Positions 53,048-62,501 are shown, numbered from the stretch's first letter. The stretch is DNA of 64,000 bases from JAJEFO01 sp022819605 (GCA_965221545.1 OZ244901.1:4278001-4342000), one strand, 5' to 3'. A program made the numbers and translations. Notes: generated from the letters alone by a model not told the origin.

Positions 53048-54262
53048 ATGGCTGACACGCGCCCCGACATTCTTGTTCTCGAAAACGGCGAAAAGGCCAA
53101 TCTGCCCTTTTCCGCCGAAGAGTATGCGGCACGTCTGGAAGGGCTCCGCGCCGTAATGGACCAAAGGGACATTCCAGTCGTTTTGCTCACGTCGATGCAC
53201 AACATCGCCTACTACTCCGGCTTCCTTCATTGCGCTTTCGGCCGTCCTTACGGCTGCATCGTGACCAAGGATCGCTGCACGACAGTCTCGGCAAACATCG
53301 ATGCCGGCCAGCCTTGGCGACGCTCGATCGAGGACAACCTCATCTACACCGACTGGCACCGCGACAACTACTGGCGCGCGGTGAAATCCATCATCGGCAC
53401 CCCCGGACGACTCGGCATCGAGGCAGACCATCTGACACTCGCCGCCGAACGGACGTGTCGCGAAATGCTCGGGACCGACAACCTGATCGATATCGCGCCG
53501 GACACGATGCGGCTCCGGATGGTCAAGTCGCCTGCAGAAATCGCGCTCATCAAGGTAGGGGCTCGCATTGCGGACATCGGAGGATGGGCGATCAAGGAGG
53601 CGATCAGCGCGGGCGTCCGCGAAGTCGATGTCGCAATGGCCGGGCGCAACGCTATGGAAATCGCGATCGCTGACGCCTGCCCGGATGCAGAATATCGCGA
53701 TACCTGGGTTTGGTTCCAGTCAGGAATCAACACTGACGGCGCGCACAACCCTGTCACCGGCCGGCGGCTTGAAACCGGCGATCTCCTGAATCTCAACGCA
53801 TTTCCGATGATCAGCGGATACTACACCGCGCTCGAACGCTCGCTCTTTCTCGGTGAACCCGACAACGAAACGCTCAGGATCTGGCAATCCAACGTTGCAG
53901 CGCATGAACTCGGCCTCTCGCTCATCAGGCCTGGCGCGAAATGCTCGGGAATTTGCGCGGAGCTCAACAGGTTTTTCGCAGACGAAGGGCTCCTGCAATT
54001 CCGGTCATTCGGATACGGCCATTCCTTCGGCATGCTCAGCCACTACTATGGGCGCGAGGCCGGGCTGGAACTCCGCGAGGACATCGATACGGCCCTGGAA
54101 CCGGGCATGGTGATCTCCATGGAGCCGATGCTGCTGATCCCCGAAGGTCAGCCAGGTGCAGGGGGATATCGCGAACATGACATCCTCGTGGTTGGCGAAG
54201 ACGGCGCAGCCAACATCACCGGATTTCCGTACGGGCCGGATCACAACGTCATCGGAACCTGA
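53048..54262 (+). CDS. Creatinase (creatine amidinohydrolase)
   Basis: A 404-residue enzyme, exactly the creatinase length. It hydrolyses creatine to sarcosine and urea. The M24 pita-bread fold lacks metal; the creatinase-specific stretches are all present: NIAYYSGFLHCAFGRPYGC, DAGQPWRRS, TWVWFQSGINTDGAHNPVTG (with the catalytic His), NAFPMISGYYTALERSLF, FGYGHSFGMLSHYYGREAG and GAGGYREHDILVVGEDGA. The ATG at 53048 has GAGGAGA upstream. Sarcosine oxidase and urease genes are not in the window. The next gene, transcribed toward it, encodes a distant relative. Confidence 0.93.
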   Translation: MADTRPDILVLENGEKANLPFSAEEYAARLEGLRAVMDQRDIPVVLLTSMHNIAYYSGFLHCAFGRPYGCIVTKDRCTTVSANIDAGQPWRRSIEDNLIYTDWHRDNYWRAVKSIIGTPGRLGIEADHLTLAAERTCREMLGTDNLIDIAPDTMRLRMVKSPAEIALIKVGARIADIGGWAIKEAISAGVREVDVAMAGRNAMEIAIADACPDAEYRDTWVWFQSGINTDGAHNPVTGRRLETGDLLNLNAFPMISGYYTALERSLFLGEPDNETLRIWQSNVAAHELGLSLIRPGAKCSGICAELNRFFADEGLLQFRSFGYGHSFGMLSHYYGREAGLELREDIDTALEPGMVISMEPMLLIPEGQPGAGGYREHDILVVGEDGAANITGFPYGPDHNVIGT

Positions 54263-54296
54263 CGCACGGCCGGCTTCGCTGAACCGTACAACTTGC

Positions 54297-55451
54297 TCAC
54301 ACGATGGTCAGTTCGCGCGGGTACTCTGTCAGGTATTCGAAACCGTTGTCGGTCACGACAATCGAGTCGCCGATACGACCTCCGAATTCGCCTGGTAACG
54401 TGATGCCCCCGTCTACTGCGAATGTCATGCCTGCCTGGAGGCGCGTCTTGTCGCCGCGCTTCAGTTGGGGCTCCTCAAGGAAGGAGTATCCGATACCCCG
54501 CCCGGTTCGGTAGCTGAGACCGAATCCGGCTGACTGATAGACCTCTTCGGCAGCGGCATGGACTTCATCCGCGATCACACCTGGTCGTATCATCGACAGC
54601 GCGGCCTGCTGCGCCTTTACAGCAGTCTCGTAGACTCGCGCGTGGCTGTCCGTGACCGACCCCAGGAAGAACTCGCGATCGAAACCGAGCTTGAACTGCT
54701 TGAAGTTGGCAACTCCACAGAAGCAAAAGTAGATGGGATCGCCCTTCTCCAGTCTCTTGACCGTCGAACGGCGGTGCACCATGCAGGTATGGCGGCCGGA
54801 TTGCATGATCTGCAGGTTGTATATCGTCGGCGAAAAGAGCTGATCCGGCCCTTCATCGTCGAGAAACTCCGCCGCCTTGCGCGTTCCCCCGGCGATCACG
54901 GCCAGCGCCAGCTCGTATTCCGGCACGCCCTCGGCAATCGCTTCTCGGCCAGCCTGGCACATTGCGACCGCGATCTTTCCGGCCTGACGCATGACGGCAA
55001 TCTCGTCAGGACTCTTGATCATGCGCATGTCGGAGAGAATCGCCGCGCCGTCCTTGATTGACGCTTCCTTCGCTTCCCGCCGCAACACATCGAGGATGCG
55101 CGGGTCGGTCTTGTGCGCCTCGACAGCTATGACGCGGCTCGCGGGATGGCTCACGAGGTCGGCGAGGTGACGTTTCCACTCCCCGTCGATACCGTCAGTC
55201 CACTCGCGCACTTGGGAAATCCAACTCATGGCGCGGCCCATTTCGGCCTCCATCGCCGGAGTAATGAGAGTGGGTTCGCCTGTGCTGGGAACGACAACGA
55301 TGGTCGCCCGGTCGAACTCCAATCCGAGATGCCCCCAAAAGCCGGACAGATAGTAGACGGAGTCGACGTCGGTGACGACGAACAGGTCGATTCCCTCCTC
55401 GGACATTCGGCGCTGGAGCTCTGTTGTGCGGTTGACACAGACACTTGGCAT
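54297..55451 (-). CDS. M24-fold (pita-bread) protein with degenerate metal site
   Basis: A 384-residue protein with the two-domain shape of prolidase, aminopeptidase P and creatinase: creatinase_N domain (about 1-140, FVVTDVDSVYYLSGFWGHLG) and M24 domain (from about 155, MRMIKSPDEIAVMRQAGKIA). The five metal ligands of peptidases are mostly gone: the first Asp region reads PIYFCFCGVANF, the histidine loop reads GRGIGYSFLEEP, and the terminal glutamates read FAVDGGI and RIGDSIVVT. It is therefore probably a metal-free amidino- or amidohydrolase-like enzyme (creatinase or ectoine hydrolase style). The convergent creatinase supports that direction. Confidence 0.8.
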   Translation of the reverse strand: MPSVCVNRTTELQRRMSEEGIDLFVVTDVDSVYYLSGFWGHLGLEFDRATIVVVPSTGEPTLITPAMEAEMGRAMSWISQVREWTDGIDGEWKRHLADLVSHPASRVIAVEAHKTDPRILDVLRREAKEASIKDGAAILSDMRMIKSPDEIAVMRQAGKIAVAMCQAGREAIAEGVPEYELALAVIAGGTRKAAEFLDDEGPDQLFSPTIYNLQIMQSGRHTCMVHRRSTVKRLEKGDPIYFCFCGVANFKQFKLGFDREFFLGSVTDSHARVYETAVKAQQAALSMIRPGVIADEVHAAAEEVYQSAGFGLSYRTGRGIGYSFLEEPQLKRGDKTRLQAGMTFAVDGGITLPGEFGGRIGDSIVVTDNGFEYLTEYPRELTIV

Positions 55452-55790
55452 GGCAATCCCCCCGCATGAAGTCCACTACACTTCAAAAAGGGGACGTCTC
55501 TCGAAATCAGTGGCTTGTCAACATGCTCCATGCACCGAATGCGATCTTGTTGCATGGGCCTCATTCGCCCGATGCAGCAACATGCCGTGCAAGGCACGAA
55601 GGCATGCCGCCGCCTGTCTGAATCCGCTGGCACCAGCCATGGGTCACAACCCGGAAACCATGCTGATTTCGGCGTGAATTCGGGGCGTTGGTGTCGGCAA
55701 ATGCATCCGTCGGGTTGCCGACTGCGACAGCGAGTTCCTTCATGTCCTTGACGTGCGCAGGCTGGAATTGCGCGACCGAAGGCCGGCCTG

Positions 55791-55985
55791 CAAAAATATG
55801 GAACCGTCGTGGTAGAGGACCTCAACACGAATGGCAGCGCTGACAAGCCAGGCCGCAACCGTGTGCAGAAAGCGGGTCTCGACCGCGTCATCCCGGGCAT
55901 CGACTGGAGGTCGTCATGGCGGATGTTCGAGTACATGGCCGCGAACGTGACGGTCGTCATTGCAGGGCATGTGCTATCCGCATCG
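55791..55985 (+). mobile_element. Fragment of an IS200/IS605-type TnpB (OrfB)
   Basis: The plus-strand frame reads KYGTVVVEDLNTNGSADK, then PGRNRVQKAGLDRVI, then WRMFEYMAANVTVV. It matches the conserved central block of TnpB proteins (IVVEDLxV ... GRNVRQKAGLNRSIL ... MLEYKA). The N-terminal part, the RuvC glutamate region further on and the zinc finger are absent. It is a relic of an insertion. The open frame continues to 56663 but without similarity. Confidence 0.55.
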
Positions 55986-56659
55986 GTGCTTGACTTGGGA
56001 CGCCCCAATGCTGAAGTGGATTCAGGGCGTCAAAGGAGGCAAGGCGACCCGGCGAGCTTTGGGGGCTGGCGAATACGGGAGACATGTGTGCAGTTCGAGA
56101 TTCGGAAATTCGTGACAGTCTGCGCGGACGTCGTCATAGACAGGTCTCGTAGGACGCCTGCGCCATGGTACAGCTTTGCAGCGGCTGCGTTTCTTGCAAT
56201 CCACTGGGCCGGGCAGTTCGTCGCGAATTTGAAGCTCGAAATTTGCGCCAGTGGCCGGGCCATTGTCGAAATGCTGACCGACCAGATGTTCGCGCTTGTC
56301 GGCAGTGGCCAAGCGAAGGAAGCCCGTGCAAATGCAGCATTGGTCGGGCTGGATGGGAAGATCGAACACGCATCGAGCCTGATCCACACCTTGCAGATAG
56401 GAAATTTCATCTGCCGTGCCGCTGCGGCAATGCCCTATCCGTCGTTCATAAGCACGCGCGGAACGGCCAATGTGTCGACTGCGGACCCGTCGACGGACAA
56501 GAACGCCGACAGATGGCGGCTGCATGACCTGACCATCCAGTTCCCGAATCCAAATGCACTTCGCGCCGACGAATTTGGTTGCCATGCCAGGCACCGCGAT
56601 GCCGAGCCGACCGCATTTCCGTATTGGAGACAGGATTCAGAACCTGGAAGATCTTGGCC
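55986..56659. other. Unassigned stretch after the TnpB fragment
   Basis: Open frames exist on both strands (plus 55809-56663, minus 56022-56594) but I recognise no family in either, and neither has a ribosome site at its start. With 55452-55790 this is the longest gene-poor region of the window (about 1.2 kb). It probably is decayed accessory DNA and the promoter region of the following operon. Confidence 0.35.
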
Positions 56660-57439
56660 ATGACGTGGACACCTCAGCCGCGGTCTGAGTCCGGAGGCAT
56701 CAGCTTCATTCGCGCCGGCACGGGCTCCAGGCTGTATCTGATCCACGGCGTGGGCCTGCGCGCCGAGGCTTGGATGGCGCAAGTCAACGAGCTGTCGGCG
56801 ACCCAGGACTGCCGCGCCCTTGACCTTCCGGGTCACGGCGCCAGCCGGGCTCTGCAGCATCCCGCCACGCTAGCCCAGTATACGGACCGCATCGCGTCAG
56901 CAATAGATGCACCGGGTGTCGTTGCCGGACATTCAATGGGCGCGATGATCGCGCTTGACCTCGCAGCCCGACACTCGCATCTGGTCAGGGGAGTTGCCGC
57001 GCTTAACGCCATCTATTGCCGCGGTCCGGAGGCTGCGGAGGCAGTGCGGCGGCGCGCAGCGGATTTGTCTGCCACAGAACAGTCCGACCCGGACGCCACC
57101 TTGACGCGCTGGTTTGCCGATCAGGACACTGCTGAGCGGCGTGCATGCGGGAAATGGCTGACCGAGGTGGCCGCTGACCAATACAGGACGGCCTACGATG
57201 TGTTTGCCTCTGAGAATGGACCTGCTGATGCGGATCTGGCGCATCTGCCCTGCCCGGCGCTGTTCATGACAGGTGCAGACGAGCCCAATTCAACGCCGGA
57301 TATGAGCGAGGCGATGGCACGGGTCACACCGCATGGCCGCGCTGTCATTGTTGAGGGTGCCGCGCACATGATGCCCATGACGCATGCGGGTCCGGTGAAT
57401 GCCGAGCTTGCAGCCCTGATTCGTGAGGCATCCCGATGA
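56660..57439 (+). CDS. Alpha/beta-fold hydrolase
   Basis: A 259-residue hydrolase. The oxyanion segment LYLIHGVGLRAEAW is near residue 26-40, the nucleophile elbow is GHSMGAM (Ser at about 95), the acid is in FMTGADEPNSTP and the histidine in EGAAHMMPM. Length and pattern match small esterases and ring-fission hydrolases of the 3-oxoadipate enol-lactonase type. It is first in an operon with a flavin reductase (4-bp overlap), a luciferase-like monooxygenase and an aldehyde dehydrogenase, so it probably hydrolyses an ester, lactone or amide made by the monooxygenase. Confidence 0.88.
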   Translation: MTWTPQPRSESGGISFIRAGTGSRLYLIHGVGLRAEAWMAQVNELSATQDCRALDLPGHGASRALQHPATLAQYTDRIASAIDAPGVVAGHSMGAMIALDLAARHSHLVRGVAALNAIYCRGPEAAEAVRRRAADLSATEQSDPDATLTRWFADQDTAERRACGKWLTEVAADQYRTAYDVFASENGPADADLAHLPCPALFMTGADEPNSTPDMSEAMARVTPHGRAVIVEGAAHMMPMTHAGPVNAELAALIREASR

Positions 57440-58350
57440 CACCAGCCAACCCCAGCGCCCTGCGCGATGCCTTTGGCGGGTTCATGACCGGCGTGACCGT
57501 CGTGACGACGCGTGAGCCCAATGGAGCGCCCCTTGGGTTCACAGCCAATTCCTTTTCTTCGGTTTCCCTCGATCCACCAATGCTCCTGGTCTGCGTCGGT
57601 CGTTCGCTGTCAAGCCACGACATATTCGCAGCTTGCACTCATTTCGCCGTGTCGGTTTTGGCCGAGGGGCAGGAAGGCGTGTCGAATGTCTTCGCCAGCT
57701 TCAAGGGGGACCGATTTGCCCAGATAGCCCATGGCTCCGACGCCAACGGGATTCCCTTGATCGACGGTGCCGTGGCGCAGTTTTCCTGCCGAAGAGCGCA
57801 GTCCGTTCCTGCGGGTGATCACACAATACTTCTGGGACAGATCACCGGGTTCACGCACAGGGACGGGCTGGGGCTGGGCTATGCGAGAGGGCAGTATTTC
57901 AGCCTGGGCCTGGAACGCGCCGCGATGGTTGTCGACAGCACTCGCCGGATCGTCGCGGCGGCTTTGGTCGAACAGGACGGCCATATCCTGCTGGAAGAGA
58001 CGCCGGGCGGGATGCGTCCCCCGCAGTTCGAGTTCGAGGCTCCAGGCAATCTTCGCGCTGCAATGGAGGCACGACTGGCCGGCTCCGTTCGCCTGGGAAT
58101 CGCCTATTCCATATTTGACGACCGCCCGACCAACACCCACTACACGTGCTTTCTGGCGCAGGCCACGCAAGACTGCGCGCTGGAAGGACAGCTTGTCCCG
58201 GTCGACGACATCTCTGGCTTGACCTTTGAGACTCCGGCAATTGCCGCCTTGTGCAAGCGTTTTGCCCTCGAGTACAGCACCCGGGATTTCACCCTTTATG
58301 TCGGCGACGAGGCATCCGGGGACCGGCACGAGATCAGTAAGGAGCCTTGA
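57436..58350 (+). CDS. Flavin reductase with Nudix-like C-terminal domain
   Basis: A 304-residue fusion. Residues 1-160 are a flavin reductase domain (AFGGFMTGVTVVTTREPNGA, GFTANSFSSVSLDPPMLLVC, FAVSVLAEGQEGVSNVFA). From about 168 it has a region resembling a Nudix fold (RRIVAAALVEQDGHILLEET, then SVRLGIAYSIFDDR and THYTCFLAQAT), but the Nudix box residues (GX5EX7REUXEEXGU) are not seen. It should supply reduced FMN or FAD to the monooxygenase encoded next; the tail may bind a nucleotide or regulate. It ends just before the LLM start. Confidence 0.8.
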   Translation: MTPANPSALRDAFGGFMTGVTVVTTREPNGAPLGFTANSFSSVSLDPPMLLVCVGRSLSSHDIFAACTHFAVSVLAEGQEGVSNVFASFKGDRFAQIAHGSDANGIPLIDGAVAQFSCRRAQSVPAGDHTILLGQITGFTHRDGLGLGYARGQYFSLGLERAAMVVDSTRRIVAAALVEQDGHILLEETPGGMRPPQFEFEAPGNLRAAMEARLAGSVRLGIAYSIFDDRPTNTHYTCFLAQATQDCALEGQLVPVDDISGLTFETPAIAALCKRFALEYSTRDFTLYVGDEASGDRHEISKEP

Positions 58351-58352
58351 TC

Positions 58353-59387
58353 ATGGAGTTCTCGCTGTTTGCCCATATGGAGCGCCTGACGCCCGACCAG
58401 CCACATGCCGAGCTCTACGAGGAATTCATTTCGCTGTGCCAAATGGCTGACGCGGGCGGGATGCGGGCGATCTGGACTGGTGAACATCACGGAATGGAGT
58501 TCACCATTGCGCCTAACCCCTTCATTTCGATCATGGATCTGGCGCATCGCACCAGGAATGTAAGGCTGGGCACGGGCACCGTCATCGCGCCGTTCTGGCA
58601 CCCGATCAAGCTGGCCGGCGAGGCTGCCGCGACAGATCTGATGACAGGCGGCCGGCTGGAACTCGGAATCGCCCGCGGAGCCTATTCCTATGAATACGAG
58701 CGCCTCATGCCGGGGCTGGACGCCTGGGATGCCGGACAGCGGATGCGGGAAACCGCACCCTTGCTGCGCCAGTTGTGGAAAGGCGATTGCGCCCATGACG
58801 GAAAGTACTTCAGCTTCCCGGCATCCACGTCCTCACCCAAACCGGCGCAACCTGGCGGCCCGCCCATCTGGATTGCCGCCCGCGACCCCAACAGTCACGA
58901 GTTTGCAGTGCAAAACGGCTTCAACGTGCAGGTCACGCCGCTTTGGCAAGGAGACGAAGAAATCGAAACGCTGATGGGCCGCTTCAATGACGCCTGCGGA
59001 GGCCATGACGGGCCGCGCCCCAAAATCCTGCTGCTGCATCACACCTATGTCGGGACCGATGTCGAGGACATCGATCAGGCTGTGCAGGATCTGACGCGGT
59101 ACTTCGCCTATTTCGGGGCGTGGTTCCAGAACAAGCGCCCCGTGTCGCAGGGGCTGATCCAGGCACTTAGCGCGGAAGAGATCGCCGCCAACAAGATGAT
59201 CTCTCCCGAAGCGATCAGGCGTGACTTGACCATCGGAACCGCGCAGCAGGTGATCGACCGGCTGAAACGCTACGAGGACCTGGGCTATGACGAATTTGCA
59301 CTTTGGATCGACAGCGGCATGACGATAGATCGCAAGCGCGGGTCGCTGGCCCGGTTCATCGACGACGTGATGCCGGCGTTCGCATGA
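58353..59387 (+). CDS. LLM-class (luciferase-like) flavin-dependent monooxygenase
   Basis: A 344-residue TIM-barrel monooxygenase of the bacterial luciferase superfamily. Motifs: IWTGEHHGMEFTIAPNPF at about 45-62, RNVRLGTGTVIAPFWHPIKLAGEAAATDLMTGGRLELGIARG in the middle and the C-terminal GTAQQVIDRLKRYEDLGYDEFALWID. The ATG at 58353 has AAGGAG upstream; a TTG six bases earlier is less likely. It needs reduced flavin from the preceding reductase. The pair resembles two-component monooxygenases that open N-heterocycles or oxidise ketones; the substrate is unknown. Confidence 0.9.
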   Translation: MEFSLFAHMERLTPDQPHAELYEEFISLCQMADAGGMRAIWTGEHHGMEFTIAPNPFISIMDLAHRTRNVRLGTGTVIAPFWHPIKLAGEAAATDLMTGGRLELGIARGAYSYEYERLMPGLDAWDAGQRMRETAPLLRQLWKGDCAHDGKYFSFPASTSSPKPAQPGGPPIWIAARDPNSHEFAVQNGFNVQVTPLWQGDEEIETLMGRFNDACGGHDGPRPKILLLHHTYVGTDVEDIDQAVQDLTRYFAYFGAWFQNKRPVSQGLIQALSAEEIAANKMISPEAIRRDLTIGTAQQVIDRLKRYEDLGYDEFALWIDSGMTIDRKRGSLARFIDDVMPAFA

Positions 59388-59394
59388 GGATGCC

Positions 59395-60873
59395 ATGACC
59401 GAAAGACCGCACTTTCAGCTCTATGTCGACGGATCCTGGACCGAAGGTGCCGCCGCGCAAGTGATGGCGTCGCAGAATCCGGCTGATGGAAAGGACTGGG
59501 CGACCTTTGCCTGTGCGGCAGCCGAAGATGTCGGTCAGGCCGTGGCTGCGGCCCGCCGGGCGCTCCAAGACCCAGCCTGGCGCGATTTGACCCAGACGGG
59601 TCGAGGGCATCTCTTGTTCAGGCTTGCCGACCTTGTGGAACAGAACGCCGAGCGGCTCGCGCGGCTGGAGACCACTGACAGCGGCAAGCTCTTGGCCGAA
59701 ACCGCAGTCCAGACAACCTATGTCGGTGCATACTACCGGTACTTTGCCGGGCTGGCTGACAAGATCGAAGGCGCTGTGCTGCCGATCGACAAGCCGGACA
59801 TGCATGTCTTCACGCGGCGTGAACCGATTGGTGTGGTTGCGGCCATCGTGCCGTGGAACGCGCAGATGTTCTTGGCGGCAACGAAGCTTGGCCCTGCCCT
59901 TGCCGCCGGGTGCAGCGTTGTCCTGAAGGCATCAGAGATCGCGCCCGCCCCGATGCTGGAATTTGCCCGACTGATCGATGAGGCCGGATTTCCGCCCGGC
60001 GTAGTCTCTGTCATCACCGGAGACGCGGAGAACTGCGCCATTCCACTTACGCGCCATCCGGATGTGGCGCGCATCGCCTTCACTGGCGGGCCAGAGACTG
60101 CGCGTCACGTGATACGGAATTCAGCCGAGAATTTTGCCGTAACGACGCTGGAACTTGGGGGCAAGTCGCCCATCCTTGTGTTCGAAGACGCCGATCTGGA
60201 CAGCGCGATCAACGGATTGATAGCAGGGAATTTTGGCGCATCGGGCCAAAGCTGCGTCGCTGGCTCGCGCGGGCTGGTGCAACGGGGCATCCTGGAAACC
60301 CTGGTCGAGAAGATTTCGGAAAGAGCCGGCAGCATCACCATCGGGGATCCGCTTGATCCTGCGACCCATGTCGGACCACTATGCACAAGGGCTCAGATCG
60401 AGAGAATCGAGACGACACTTGCGCAGGCCGTCGACCAGGGGGCGACCATCCACTTTGGCGGCGTGCCGCTCGATCGGCCCGGGAACTACATGCAGCCGAC
60501 GCTGGTGGAATGTGCCGAACCCGGCATCAGCACTCTTGAAGTGGAAATGTTCGGTCCAGTCATGTCGCTCCTGCCCTTCGACACCGAAGACGACGCGATC
60601 CGGATGGCGAACGACACGGTCTTCGGCCTTGGGTCAGGTGTCTTCACGAACAACCTGGCACGCGCGCACCGCGTGTCCTCCCGCCTGAAGGCGGGCATAT
60701 GCTGGGTAAACACGTACCGCGCGATTTCCCCGATAGCGCCCTTTGGCGGCTACGGTCACTCGGGATACGGACGCGAAGCCGGCATCGAGGCGGTCCTTGA
60801 CTACACCCGTACCAAGACAACTTGGATAAACACCGCCGATACGCCAATGGCCAACCCGTTCACCATGCGGTGA
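59395..60873 (+). CDS. Aldehyde dehydrogenase (NAD(P)-dependent)
   Basis: A 492-residue ALDH of standard length. The catalytic Cys is in GQSCVAGSRGL, the general base Glu in LELGGKSPILVF, and the coenzyme motif FTGGPETAR. The C-terminal WVNTYRAISPIAPFGGYGHSGYGREAG fits the aminomuconate/betaine aldehyde branch. It starts 7 bp after the monooxygenase. It probably oxidises the aldehyde released by the upstream hydrolase and monooxygenase. Confidence 0.92.
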   Translation: MTERPHFQLYVDGSWTEGAAAQVMASQNPADGKDWATFACAAAEDVGQAVAAARRALQDPAWRDLTQTGRGHLLFRLADLVEQNAERLARLETTDSGKLLAETAVQTTYVGAYYRYFAGLADKIEGAVLPIDKPDMHVFTRREPIGVVAAIVPWNAQMFLAATKLGPALAAGCSVVLKASEIAPAPMLEFARLIDEAGFPPGVVSVITGDAENCAIPLTRHPDVARIAFTGGPETARHVIRNSAENFAVTTLELGGKSPILVFEDADLDSAINGLIAGNFGASGQSCVAGSRGLVQRGILETLVEKISERAGSITIGDPLDPATHVGPLCTRAQIERIETTLAQAVDQGATIHFGGVPLDRPGNYMQPTLVECAEPGISTLEVEMFGPVMSLLPFDTEDDAIRMANDTVFGLGSGVFTNNLARAHRVSSRLKAGICWVNTYRAISPIAPFGGYGHSGYGREAGIEAVLDYTRTKTTWINTADTPMANPFTMR

Positions 60874-61400
60874 ATGGCAGGAAATGGACAGGCCCCGTGT
60901 CCGGACTGCCGATGCCGGAAACCTTGCTGGAGATCAGCCAGTTCACTCTACCCTGGAGTTGAATGAACCGCCCGGCAGACCGCAGGGGCTCGCCAATGCT
61001 GCAGTGCCGGCGCACCGACTTCAGGCCGCACGCCATCCAGATTTTCCGGCACGGATTCGAGGTCATGGCCGCAGGCCCCTCGGCACAGCCGCACATCGCG
61101 TCCTGCGGAGCCTTTCCACTTCCGTCCGCGCCTGGCGCCGGACATCTCCGGACCCAGCTTCAGCAACGCCTCCGCGATGCCCGAACCGGCACCGCGAAAG
61201 ACCACTGCCTCGACTGCCCTTGTCATTGGCGGATCCGCGGCTGGGCAGGCGCGGTCGCGCCATTGATGTCGACCTGCGAATCGTCAATCATGGCACGATT
61301 CGAATTTCACCCAAAAAATTCAAGCACTCAGACAGAACCCTGTTGAATTTGCGAAATTGCTGGTGTTGGGTGAAAGTTGAAAAACCTCGGGGGAAGCCAC
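60874..61400. other. 527-bp spacer without a supported gene
   Basis: All six frames lack anything I recognise. The last 120 bp are AT-richer (about 61285-61375) and probably contain the promoter of the ABC genes; I could not fix a -10/-35 pair with confidence. Confidence 0.35.
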
Positions 61401-62501
61401 ATGGGCGCATCGCCGACCGCGGACAACTTCGTGGTGTTCGAGAAGGTACAGAAGAGCTACGACGGCGAAACGCTTGTCGTCAAGGATCTGAACCTGTCCA
61501 TCGGCAAAGGCGAGTTCCTTACCATGCTGGGACCGTCCGGTTCGGGAAAAACCACCTGCCTGATGATGCTCGCGGGCTTCGAGACCGCAACCCACGGAGA
61601 AATCCTCCTCGACGGCAAGCCGATCAACAACATCCCTCCGCACAAGCGCGGAATCGGAATGGTCTTCCAGAATTACGCGCTGTTTCCGCACATGACGGTC
61701 GCCGAGAATCTCGCGTTCCCGCTTGAGGTTCGCAAGATCGGCAAGGCCGAGCGCGAGGAAAAGGTGCGTCGTGCACTCGACATGGTGCAGATGGGTGAAT
61801 TCGGCGGCCGCCGCCCTGCCCAGCTGTCCGGCGGCCAGCAGCAGCGCATCGCGCTCGCCCGCGCACTTGTCTTCGAGCCCGAGCTCGTGCTGATGGACGA
61901 ACCTCTCGGCGCGCTCGACAAGCAGCTTCGCGAGCACATGCAGTTCGAAATCACAAACCTTGCGCACGAGCTTGGCATCACCACGGTGTATGTCACCCAC
62001 GACCAGACGGAGGCACTGACCATGTCGGACCGCGTCGCGGTGTTCGACGACGGCCGGATCCAGCAGCTTGCAGCACCGGACGTTCTGTACGAGGAGCCCG
62101 AAAACAGCTTCGTGGCGCAGTTCATCGGCGAGAACAACACGCTCCTGGGCAAGGTGGAATCGATCAGGGACGGGAATTGCACCGTCAGCCTCGATTCCGG
62201 CGAAACGATCGATGCAAAGGCAGTAAACGTGTCCGCAGTCGGCGAACGCACGCTAGTCTCGATTCGTCCCGAGCGCGTCGAGTTCAACAAGAACCGCCTG
62301 ATGGAAGGCGCACATACGCTCAAGGCGGAAGTGCTTGAATGCATTTACATGGGAGACGTGTTCCGCACGCGGCTTCGGGTCGCGGGCAAGGAAGACTTTG
62401 TAGTGAAGACCAGAAATGCCCCGGACCAGGCCCGCCTGGAAGCCGGGAAAGTCATCGAATTGGGGTGGTTGCCGGATGACTGCCGCGCACTCGATGCCTG
62501 A
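61401..62501 (+). CDS. ABC transporter ATP-binding protein (PotA-like, polyamine/opine type)
   Basis: A 366-residue ATPase. ABC domain: Walker A GPSGSGKTTCLMMLAG, Q-loop FQNYALFPHMTVAENL, signature LSGGQQQRIALARALVF, Walker B LVLMDEPLGALDKQLRE, switch VTHDQTEALTMSDRVAVF; then a TOBE_2 domain from about 280. The PPHKRGIGMVFQ segment is typical of PotA. The ATG at 61401 follows GGGGGAAGCC. It pairs with the binding protein at 62606. No permease gene is between them, so the membrane part must lie to the right of the window. Confidence 0.9.
   Translation: MGASPTADNFVVFEKVQKSYDGETLVVKDLNLSIGKGEFLTMLGPSGSGKTTCLMMLAGFETATHGEILLDGKPINNIPPHKRGIGMVFQNYALFPHMTVAENLAFPLEVRKIGKAEREEKVRRALDMVQMGEFGGRRPAQLSGGQQQRIALARALVFEPELVLMDEPLGALDKQLREHMQFEITNLAHELGITTVYVTHDQTEALTMSDRVAVFDDGRIQQLAAPDVLYEEPENSFVAQFIGENNTLLGKVESIRDGNCTVSLDSGETIDAKAVNVSAVGERTLVSIRPERVEFNKNRLMEGAHTLKAEVLECIYMGDVFRTRLRVAGKEDFVVKTRNAPDQARLEAGKVIELGWLPDDCRALDA

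Noticed and set aside
55809..56663. A 284-codon plus-strand frame as a real gene
   Set aside because: Only the first 60 codons resemble TnpB; the rest matches nothing, there is no ribosome site, and an equally long frame lies on the other strand.
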